Made by a program: the position numbers and the translations under genes. This document shows, one piece after another, positions 28,313 through 35,372 of a stretch of 35,372 nucleotides of DNA (its first letter is position 1; every line of letters starts with the position of its first letter). This stretch comes from Desulfobacterales bacterium (GTDB taxonomy: Bacteria; Desulfobacterota; Desulfobacteria; Desulfobacterales; SKZT01). Under the pieces are notes generated by a model, which was not told the DNA's origin, made no database searches, and saw nothing but the letters and a program-made list of their open reading frames with translations. The stretch is from NCBI GenBank assembly GCA_018399715.1, contig JAGYNR010000014.1, positions 1 to 35,372 of the forward strand, in the 5' to 3' direction.

Positions 28313-28530
28313 GTCTTCTCCTTGTTTGATATTGTTTAATGGATAAAATTAATCTTTTTGAGCTCGGAAAAAATAACGTTTCATTGTATCTGTTTCAATC
28401 GCTAACGCTGATACTCTCAAATGTCAAGAATGAAAACCAAAAATCGGATTGTATTATTTTTTATTTCATAAAAATTTTCACAAATGGGTCAAAAAATGAT
28501 ATGAGGGTATTTTTAAATTTTTTACTAATT

Positions 28531-28568
28531 AGTGCCGAACGAAAATTCATAGTTTTCGTTCAGGCACT
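28531..28568. repeat. MITE-like family, short hairpin form copy B, upstream of cobS
   Basis: agtgccgaacgaaaa / ttttcgttcaggcact, stem with one unpaired base, loop ttcatag (28546-28552). Confidence 0.85.
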
Positions 28569-28585
28569 ACTTAAAGGGGCTTTTT

Positions 28586-29308
28586 GTGAAAGGGCTGATC
28601 TCTGCCATTCAGTTTATAACCAGCATCCCGGCCGGAAAAAAAGTCATATTCGAACCCGTTAAAATGATTGCTTTCTTCCCGGTTGTAGGGTTGCTCATCG
28701 GCGTTGTCGTTTCTGCTTTCGATTATCTGGCCCGGCCATTGTGGTCAAATCAGGTGGTCTCGCTGTTGGATATTCTATTATTGATTGCATTAACCGGGGC
28801 ACTGCACCTGGACGGTTTGGGAGATACAGCCGACGGGCTCTACGGACGCCGAACCAGGGAGAAAGCTTTGGAGATTATGAAAGACAGCCGTGTGGGTATT
28901 ATGGGTATGGTGGCTGTCGTCAGCGCCCTGGCAGTAAAGTGGGCAGGCATCTCCGGCCTGGAACATCACCGAAGTCTTTTTATCGTCCTGGTTCCTGCCT
29001 ATGCCCGCGGAGCTATGATATTCGGTATGTTTTTTTTGACGTACGGGAGACCCGGCGGCGGAACCGGTCATCCTTTTTTTAAAGAATCCCTGAAATTAAA
29101 CGTATTTATCTTTATGCTCATTCCGGTTATCTTGACATGTTTTGCCGGCTTTCGGGGCGTTTGCCTTATTGCGGGTTTCATCATGATCACTGCTATCATT
29201 TTGTTTTTCTATAAAAAGCGCCTGGGATGTATTACAGGAGATATGCTGGGTGCTATGGTAGAAACCAACGAGGCCGGGCTGTTTCTTTTGATGTCTGCAG
29301 GAGGCTGA
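28586..29308 (+). CDS. cobS: Adenosylcobinamide-GDP ribazoletransferase (cobalamin synthase)
   Basis: GLISAIQFITSIPAG, ALTGALHLDGLGDTADGLYGRRTREKALEIMKDSRVGIMG (CobS signature); GTG start with aaagggg SD. Confidence 0.95.
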   Translation: MKGLISAIQFITSIPAGKKVIFEPVKMIAFFPVVGLLIGVVVSAFDYLARPLWSNQVVSLLDILLLIALTGALHLDGLGDTADGLYGRRTREKALEIMKDSRVGIMGMVAVVSALAVKWAGISGLEHHRSLFIVLVPAYARGAMIFGMFFLTYGRPGGGTGHPFFKESLKLNVFIFMLIPVILTCFAGFRGVCLIAGFIMITAIILFFYKKRLGCITGDMLGAMVETNEAGLFLLMSAGG

Positions 29309-29311
29309 TCA

Positions 29312-30391
29312 ATGATTTCCGGACATGGAGGAAATATTCATGAAATCGCCGGCCGGCTAAGATGTCTTCCTGCCGATATTATCGACATGAGCAGCAATGT
29401 CAATCCTTTGGGTCCCCCCGGTGGCTTTTTGGATTTTTTGACGGAAAATCTTTATATGATTACGTCACTTCCCGAAGCCAATGCCGGCACCATTAACCAT
29501 GATTTTGCCGCCTACTACGGACTTCAAACCGATACGGTGCTAGCGGGAAACGGCACAACTCAATTCATATACTTACTTCCCAAGGTTCTGAATAGCCGAA
29601 AGGTGCTCATTGTCGGACCTACCTATGCAGACTATGCGGATTCATGCCGAATGCACGGCATACCGTTTGAGTTTTTCATGACCACGGCAGCAGAGAAATT
29701 TCAGGTTGATTTCAATAAACTGGAGAGTAAACTGGTTGAGGTGGATACGGTATTTATCTGCAATCCCAACAACCCTACCAGCACCCTTATTCCGGTCCAA
29801 TCCCTGGAAAATCTTATTATCAGGCACCCAGATGTTTTTTTTGTTGTCGATGAATCCTATTTGCCTTTTGTTCCCGACCATAACCGGCTCAGTCTGCTCA
29901 AAAATCAATCGGACAACCTGGTTATTTTAAACTCTATGTCGAAAATTTTCGGAATTCCGGGGCTTAGAATCGGCTTTGTTATCGCATCCCAAAAAATAAT
30001 ACAAAAAATTTTAGCCTACTATCTTCCATGGAGTGTCAACAGCCTTGCCCAGGCTGCTGTATCCTATTTGATGAACCATAAGCTGACCGTCGACAAGTTT
30101 ATACAAGTGTCTCAAACATATTTAGAGATAGAAAGGACTCATTTTTTACAAAATTTTGCCTGCACTTCCAGGATTCTTTTTTTTTCCGGTCCAACATCGT
30201 TTATCCTGGGAAAACTTTCGGATATGAACGCAAACGAAGTTTGTGAACGTCTTGCCGGAGAACGAATCCTGATCAGGAACTGTGATAATTTCGAGGGCTT
30301 GTCCCACCGTTATATTCGAATATCTTTGAAAACCAGCGATATAAACCGCATGGCGGCTGAAAAACTATTACAGGTCATCATGTCTTTGTAA
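29312..30391 (+). CDS. Threonine-phosphate decarboxylase / HisC-like aminotransferase (CobD/CobC type)
   Basis: MISGHGGNIHEIA...DMSSNVNPLGPP...FICNPNNPTSTLI...VVDESYLPFVPD...SMSKIFGIPGLRIGF. HGGN start plus cobS/cbiB context. Confidence 0.88.
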   Translation: MISGHGGNIHEIAGRLRCLPADIIDMSSNVNPLGPPGGFLDFLTENLYMITSLPEANAGTINHDFAAYYGLQTDTVLAGNGTTQFIYLLPKVLNSRKVLIVGPTYADYADSCRMHGIPFEFFMTTAAEKFQVDFNKLESKLVEVDTVFICNPNNPTSTLIPVQSLENLIIRHPDVFFVVDESYLPFVPDHNRLSLLKNQSDNLVILNSMSKIFGIPGLRIGFVIASQKIIQKILAYYLPWSVNSLAQAAVSYLMNHKLTVDKFIQVSQTYLEIERTHFLQNFACTSRILFFSGPTSFILGKLSDMNANEVCERLAGERILIRNCDNFEGLSHRYIRISLKTSDINRMAAEKLLQVIMSL

Positions 30392-30452
30392 GGCATTATA
30401 ACCAACCCGGGAAGTAGAATTTCAATCGATGTTCAAGTTTTCAGGAGGATTA

Positions 30453-31406
30453 TTGTTGAACACAACTGTCATATGTCTGATGATTCCGGCAGCATTTATT
30501 CTGGATATTATTTTCGGAGACCCTCAATGGAAATATCATCCGGTGCGGTTGATGGGAATTGCTATCCAAAAAACCGAACCTGTTTTCAGGGATATTCCTA
30601 TTCCCTTGGTGGTTTCGGGAGCAATTTTCGCCACCGGATTGATCGGTATGACTTTTTTACTTTCTTTTGCGGCAATCAATATTCTTTGTGCCCTCTCCCC
30701 CGTATCGGGATTTATTCTGGAAACGATTTTAATCTATTTTTGCATTTCCGCCGGAGCCCTGGAAAGGTCCGCGCGAGACGTTTTTCGCTTCATTATGCAC
30801 CGCCGCATTACGGAGGCCAGAAAAAAACTGTCCATGATTGTGGGAAGGGATGTCAAACATCTGGATACCACTGCGCTGACTCGTGCAACCGTTGAGACCG
30901 TTGCCGAAAACTTAGTTGATGGTGTTATTGCCCCGATCTTTTTTGCAGCTATCGGTGGCGCACCATTGGCATTAACGTATAAAATGATTAACACTTTAGA
31001 TTCCATGGTAGGATATAAAAATGAACAATACCGTGAATTTGGTAAAATTTCCGCCCGAATCGATGACATTGCCAATTATGTGCCGGCACGGTTGTCGGTT
31101 CCCGTTATCTTTGTTGCTGCCTGGATTTTATCCCAAAAAGGATCTGATGCTTTGATAACCGCCAAAAAAGACGGACGGCAGCACACCAGTCCCAATGCCG
31201 GATATCCGGAAGCTGCATTTGCAGGTTCCTTGAATATAAGGCTGGGGGGCCCCAGTTATTATGGAGGAAAAATGGTAAAAAAATCCTTTATCGGAGATGA
31301 TTTTGCCGATCCTGAACCCTATCATATCCAAAAAGCCTGTGACGTGATGATCTTATCATCAGCTCTGTGGGTTGTTTTTCTTTGGGCGATCACCCTGTTT
31401 GGTTGA
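30453..31406 (+). CDS. cbiB: Adenosylcobinamide-phosphate synthase (CbiB/CobD family)
   Basis: FILDIIFGDPQWKYHPVRLMGIAI, LSMIVGRDVKHLDTTALTRATVETVAENLVDGVIAPIFFAAIGGAPLALTYKMINTLDSMVGYKNEQYREFG, TSPNAGYPEAAFAGSLNIRLGGPSYYGG. Start probably TTG 30453/30456 after aggagg; the ORF extends to ATG 30429. Confidence 0.93.
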   Translation: MLNTTVICLMIPAAFILDIIFGDPQWKYHPVRLMGIAIQKTEPVFRDIPIPLVVSGAIFATGLIGMTFLLSFAAINILCALSPVSGFILETILIYFCISAGALERSARDVFRFIMHRRITEARKKLSMIVGRDVKHLDTTALTRATVETVAENLVDGVIAPIFFAAIGGAPLALTYKMINTLDSMVGYKNEQYREFGKISARIDDIANYVPARLSVPVIFVAAWILSQKGSDALITAKKDGRQHTSPNAGYPEAAFAGSLNIRLGGPSYYGGKMVKKSFIGDDFADPEPYHIQKACDVMILSSALWVVFLWAITLFG

Positions 31407-31417
31407 AAGGCAATTAT

Positions 31418-32221
31418 ATGATCGATACTTATCCGGAACTTCACAAATCCTACAAGAAAAAATTTCCGTTTAAATTATGCACCACATCCTTTATCTATCC
31501 GGCAAATTATATTCAAAACATTACAATGCTGGGTCCTTATGTGGATGAAATCGAACTGCTTTTCTTTGAAAGCCATCCTGAAAATGGCCTTCCTGTGGAA
31601 AAGGAAATGAGCGAACTTGCTGAAAAACTTGCCGAGTTCAATCTAAGTTGTAATATTCATCTTCCATTAGATATTTCACTAGGAGATTCAGATTCACAAA
31701 AACGCAGACATGCGATACAAACAATTAAAAGATTACTGCCAATAACTAATCCCTTGTTTCCAACAACGTATACTGTTCATTTCACTTATGAAGAAAATGA
31801 AAAAACATCAAAAGATATCGCAAACTGGCAGAAAAGGGTCATTGACAGTATGGGTGAAATTCTCGGTGACGGTATACCAGCAAGCCTTTTTACCGTGGAG
31901 AATTTGAACTATCCTTTTGAATGGACTGAAGATATTATTGACCGGCTACAGCTTCGGGTTTGTATCGATATCGGCCATTTTATCACCAGAGGAGAGTCTT
32001 TTGAAGCAGCATTTGAAAAACACCGCAGCATTACTGATATCTTCCATATTTGCGGAGTATCGGGAAAAAAGGATCATCTTTCCCTGGAAATTCTGGCAGA
32101 AAATCATCGCTATCCTCTATTAAGGATGTTGAAAAACTTTTCCGGCATCGTTTCTTTGGAAGTTTTCTCTTTTCAACACCTGGAAAGTTCCCTTGTCGCC
32201 CTGGAAAAAATGATGGCCTAA
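31418..32221 (+). CDS. CbiR-like cobamide-remodelling phosphodiesterase (xylose-isomerase/AP-endonuclease-2 TIM-barrel fold)
   Basis: FKLCTTSFIYPANYIQNITMLGPYVDEIELLFFES, NIHLPLDISLG, TVENLNYPF, VCIDIGHFITRG, FHICGVSGKKDHLSL; positioned directly after cbiB. Confidence 0.8.
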   Translation: MIDTYPELHKSYKKKFPFKLCTTSFIYPANYIQNITMLGPYVDEIELLFFESHPENGLPVEKEMSELAEKLAEFNLSCNIHLPLDISLGDSDSQKRRHAIQTIKRLLPITNPLFPTTYTVHFTYEENEKTSKDIANWQKRVIDSMGEILGDGIPASLFTVENLNYPFEWTEDIIDRLQLRVCIDIGHFITRGESFEAAFEKHRSITDIFHICGVSGKKDHLSLEILAENHRYPLLRMLKNFSGIVSLEVFSFQHLESSLVALEKMMA

Positions 32222-32389
32222 AAGAATAATCGTCATTTAATGGGTTTTCATTGACATTTTCAAATATTTTCTTAGTTTTACATTAGCTTTTTGTGGATCA
32301 GCAACATAGGTTTGACATGTGCATATGGAAAATGTCTGTCAGCCCACAGGGTACAGGCAATTAAAAACAATACTGTTGGAGGTAAAATA

Positions 32390-33067
32390 ATGGCTTTTGA
32401 AACGAAAGAAGAAGTTCTTGAAAAAATAATGAAAGCGGATAAGCCACTGTGCCCTCACTGTGGTCAGGAGATGAGCCTTTGGGAAGTTCCGCCTGTTAAT
32501 TTCAGCGATGGTCTCGGTTGGGGAGTACCTTATCTTTATATCTGCTTTAATGATGAGTGTCCTTTGTATGTTGGGGGATGGGCTAATTTGGAACAAAACT
32601 ATAACCAGCAAGCATCTTACCGGTGTCTTTGCTATCCGGGAACGCAGGATTTCGAATGCATGCCCGTATTTAGTTCAATGGGGGGAACCGCACAGATTAT
32701 TGATAACGAGGTCCTCGCCCGTGAAGAGGCGTTAAAATCAGCCACCAAAAAAGGATTCAATATTCTTGCAACGTGTATTACCGAAAATGACATGGTTTGC
32801 GTTGCCCGCATGTTGATGGATGCGACGGAACCGCAGCGTGTGCGCCTAAAGGCAGCCGAGATTATCGGAGATTACGGAGATATCGACACCATTGAACCTA
32901 TCCGAAGCTACCGGTTTGGCAAAGCGAGCCTTCAGGAAAAGGCCAATGAGGCCATCGATAAGATTCACGAACGAAATTTCACCCGGGAATGCCCATACTG
33001 TGCAGAAATTATCAAGAAACGCGCCAAAATCTGCAAGCATTGCGGCAAAGACGTTAGCGGCAAATAA
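32390..33067 (+). CDS. Zinc-ribbon protein with N- and C-terminal Cys clusters and a HEAT-like middle region
   Basis: CPHCGQEM...CFNDECPLYVGGW near the N-terminus, DATEPQRVRLKAAEIIGDYGDIDTIEPIR (HEAT-like), C-terminal CPYCAEIIKKRAKICKHCGKDVSG. ATG 32390 after ggaggt. Confidence 0.75.
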   Translation: MAFETKEEVLEKIMKADKPLCPHCGQEMSLWEVPPVNFSDGLGWGVPYLYICFNDECPLYVGGWANLEQNYNQQASYRCLCYPGTQDFECMPVFSSMGGTAQIIDNEVLAREEALKSATKKGFNILATCITENDMVCVARMLMDATEPQRVRLKAAEIIGDYGDIDTIEPIRSYRFGKASLQEKANEAIDKIHERNFTRECPYCAEIIKKRAKICKHCGKDVSGK

Positions 33068-33080
33068 AACAATTACTATT

Positions 33081-33225
33081 TAATGCCCGCACGAAAACCA
33101 GGATTTTTCGTTAAGATTAAGGAAGACGAAAATTTTAACCACAGACATACATTGAGTATTTCGAGGATTAAAATTTGAGTCTGACGCAGATATTGGCGAA
33201 AAAGACAGTTTTCGGTCAGGCACTA
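33081..33225. repeat. MITE-like element, long form copy 2 (145 bp)
   Basis: taatgcccgcacgaaaac ... gttttcggtcaggcacta. Same length and orientation as 139-283; about 7 mismatches over 145 bp by eye. Confidence 0.9.
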
Positions 33226-33289
33226 TTTATCACTTCGCGCCGTCATTAAGACGGCGCTCTTTTCAATCCCGTCAATCAAACGAATCACC

Positions 33290-34240
33290 TTAAACATGAT
33301 TCCTCAGTTTCAGGTCCAATGGATGAGGATTCAGATAGGTCTGTTTTTGTAAATAGGGCTGGTCGTATTTCCGGACAAAATGATTCATCAGGGTTACCGG
33401 TACAATCAGGGGCAGGTAACCGTTTTGGTATCGTTCCAGAATCTCCAGAACCTCTTTTTTTTCATCTGGTGATAACACTTTTTTGAAATATCCCAGGATA
33501 TGATGAAGGACATTTACATTTTTTTTGATAGTTGCTTTAAACTTGAGTCCTCTTAAAAGAAAAATTTCGTAATTTTCGAAAAGTTTTTCGATAGGGTATT
33601 GTTTGCCGTCTGCCACCAGTTTTCCCATTTTTCGGTAATATTCGGGACTATGTGAAAGTATCAGGAGCTTGTTGGAGGTATGGTAATCCACCAGATCTTT
33701 AAGACTCCGTTTCTTTGACAGCATCTCTCGCCACCGCTTCAGAGCAAATATCCGTTCAATAAAATTTTCTCTCAGACCAGGATCATGGAGTCGTCCCTCA
33801 TCTTCGACAGGCAGCAATGGAAAAGCATCCATAAATGCTTTTGCGAAAATTCCCACTCCGGCTTTCCGGGGTATTTTTTTTTCATTGTAGACCTTCACCC
33901 GTTCCATACCGCTGCTGGGAGATTTGCTTTTAAAAATAAAACCGCACAGGTTTTCTTTCTCAAGCACCTGAATTTTGCCGGCAGCCCAGTTTTTCATGAT
34001 CTCAGTCACATCCTCTCTTGTTTTTGTAATCAACAAATGAGGCGTTTCAGGATGGCCTTCCAGGTGAAACGGAAGCCTCGGAACCTTAAATCCGCTTTCC
34101 ACCTCAGGACAAACCGGAACAAATTCCATATATCTGCCAAGGGTATCTGTAATAAACCGATCATGCTTATGACCACCATCATACCGAACTGATAGTCCCA
34201 AAAGACAGGAGCTAACGCCTATTTTGATTTTTTCCGTCAT
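33290..34240 (-). CDS. DUF523 and DUF1722 (YbgA) domain protein
   Basis: KIGVSSCLLGLSVRYDGGHKHDRFI...EFVPVCPEVESGFKVPRLPFHLEG (DUF523); C-terminal DLVDYHTSNKLLILSHSPEYYRKMGKLV...HHILGYFKKVLS (DUF1722). Confidence 0.92.
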   Translation of the reverse strand: MTEKIKIGVSSCLLGLSVRYDGGHKHDRFITDTLGRYMEFVPVCPEVESGFKVPRLPFHLEGHPETPHLLITKTREDVTEIMKNWAAGKIQVLEKENLCGFIFKSKSPSSGMERVKVYNEKKIPRKAGVGIFAKAFMDAFPLLPVEDEGRLHDPGLRENFIERIFALKRWREMLSKKRSLKDLVDYHTSNKLLILSHSPEYYRKMGKLVADGKQYPIEKLFENYEIFLLRGLKFKATIKKNVNVLHHILGYFKKVLSPDEKKEVLEILERYQNGYLPLIVPVTLMNHFVRKYDQPYLQKQTYLNPHPLDLKLRNHV

Positions 34241-34265
34241 ATTTATACACTCTAAAAGGAAATGT

Positions 34266-35369
34266 TTAATTCTGATAGGGTTTGACCGGCGTAACGCTGA
34301 ATCCTCGTTTTTCTAGCTGTTTCAGGATTCCTTTTTCACCCGGTAAATGGAGTGCGCCAACCGCAATAAAAGCATCTCCTTCAAGAAGATATGGAAGCAT
34401 CCGGTTAACCATTTTGATATTTCTGTCATCAACTACTTGTTTAAGTAATCGATCAGCGGCAAATTGACCCGAAACAGACCCGGTAAATTTTTTCGCCAAA
34501 CGGGCTACTGCTTCCAGATCTCCTGCTACGTAAGTACTAACAAGTTTTTCCAGCATATTAGGAATTTGCGGCAGTTGATCCAAGACATCTTTTAAAAGGG
34601 CTACCTGATCATCCATGGACATGTTGTCAAATATCGCCAACTGTTCATTAGCGGTCTCCAAGCCGATTATATTTTTATTCTGAGCCCTGGCTTTTTCAAG
34701 AAGCACCAAATCCATGAAGCGACCGGTCTTGGGCTTAGGAACAGTCAAAATGGCATAAACTGCCCATGGTTTAAGCTGATTAAAAACAATTTCCGGAAGC
34801 CCGTATTCCAAAAGGGCATCGCTTGTTCTCTGGTAAAGATCATCCCCGATAACAGATTTCAGTGTCCGGCCATCTGTAAACATCATGGAAGCACTCATCT
34901 GGGTAAAATCATTCAAATCGATATTTGCTTCCATGATAAAGGTTTCGGCGCCTTTAAGTGTTCTTTGTAATGCAGGAGAAAAATCAAGCACACGAGGATC
35001 CTCAGAATGAATCGTTCCAAGAATATAGTTCGGAGCGACATCTGAAACGTTGATTTTCCAAAGCATGCCTTCCGTATCATTTTGCTGTTCTGCTGACTCA
35101 GTGTCATCGGTTTCAACATCTTCAGTCAAGGGTTGAGTCGTCGTTTGAATAACATCGCCTTTTTCCTGCCACCATGAATCCTCCTGGGATTCCACCGGCG
35201 GCTGGTCTGAATAATGCCAGTTCCCATTTTCATCCTTCCACCGGTAAAGATCCCCGAAGGCCGGTGAGATAAAACCTGCAAATATTAAAAGAATCGATAA
35301 CATTCCGATGATACGGCGCGTGGTTATATTTTTTGACATCATTTTGATCATCCTTTTTAATGAATCCAC
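34266..35369 (-). CDS. TraB/GumN family protein with N-terminal DUF4124
   Basis: Signal peptide, GDLYRWKDENGNWHYSDQPP (DUF4124), then MLWKINVSDVAPNYILGTIHSEDPRVLDFSP...AIFDNMSMDDQVALLKDVL...IAVGALHLPGEKGILKQLEKRGF (TraB/GumN). Confidence 0.88.
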   Translation of the reverse strand: MDSLKRMIKMMSKNITTRRIIGMLSILLIFAGFISPAFGDLYRWKDENGNWHYSDQPPVESQEDSWWQEKGDVIQTTTQPLTEDVETDDTESAEQQNDTEGMLWKINVSDVAPNYILGTIHSEDPRVLDFSPALQRTLKGAETFIMEANIDLNDFTQMSASMMFTDGRTLKSVIGDDLYQRTSDALLEYGLPEIVFNQLKPWAVYAILTVPKPKTGRFMDLVLLEKARAQNKNIIGLETANEQLAIFDNMSMDDQVALLKDVLDQLPQIPNMLEKLVSTYVAGDLEAVARLAKKFTGSVSGQFAADRLLKQVVDDRNIKMVNRMLPYLLEGDAFIAVGALHLPGEKGILKQLEKRGFSVTPVKPYQN

Positions 35370-35372
35370 AAA

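Noticed and set aside
28313-28585. Cobalamin riboswitch upstream of cobS
   Set aside because: No B12-box-like sequence (GCCACTG-type core) or obvious multi-helix architecture seen; only the short repeat hairpin.
28339-28662. 107-aa + strand ORF upstream of cobS
   Set aside because: Runs through the repeat hairpin and into cobS in another frame; no domain.
139-33225. The two long 145-bp direct copies as the ends of a ~33-kb composite mobile element
   Set aside because: No transposase or integrase between them, the content is mostly housekeeping-like genes, and further copies of the family occur inside. A dispersed repeat is the simpler explanation.
1-35372. tRNA, rRNA or CRISPR array
   Set aside because: None recognised on reading; the repeats found are dispersed with inverted ends, not regularly spaced.

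Overview
This 35.4 kb window looks like a bacterial chromosome, probably a Desulfobacterota/sulfate-reducer-like anaerobe (inferred from gene content only). Blocks from left to right: the C-terminal end of an unidentified + strand gene; an OpuC/YehZYXW-type osmoprotectant ABC transporter (-); a YcgN-like Cys-cluster protein (-); a class I aminotransferase (+); a CLC channel/antiporter with CBS domains (+); a thiamine-binding YqgV/MTH1187-like protein and a conserved hypothetical (-); a six-gene + strand block of NhaD-like antiporter, Rossmann-PAS-GAF-PAS histidine kinase, receiver-PAS histidine kinase, response regulator, tandem UspA and cytidylate-kinase-like protein, ending at a good terminator; a possible HIT/GalT-like protein (-); a STAS protein and a CPA-type antiporter (+); a floA/NfeD/NfeD operon (-); a tight HisZ-like/HisG-like/HisG-like operon (+) that converges on and overlaps an MttB-family methyltransferase (-); a late cobamide assembly/remodelling cluster (cobS, cobD/cobC-like, cbiB, cbiR-like); and finally zinc-ribbon, DUF523/DUF1722 and TraB/GumN proteins. 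The two most interesting signals are (1) the divergent HisZ-HisG1-HisG2 operon, in which HisG1 has lost the PRPP-loop TGxTL signature and HisG2 keeps it, beside cobamide genes and a corrinoid-methyltransferase homologue, and (2) a MITE-like family with two 145-bp copies, two ~37-bp hairpin copies that look like internal-deletion derivatives, and one probable solo terminal repeat. One long copy supplies the stop codons of both genes that converge on it. All assignments come from reading the sequence; no searches were run.
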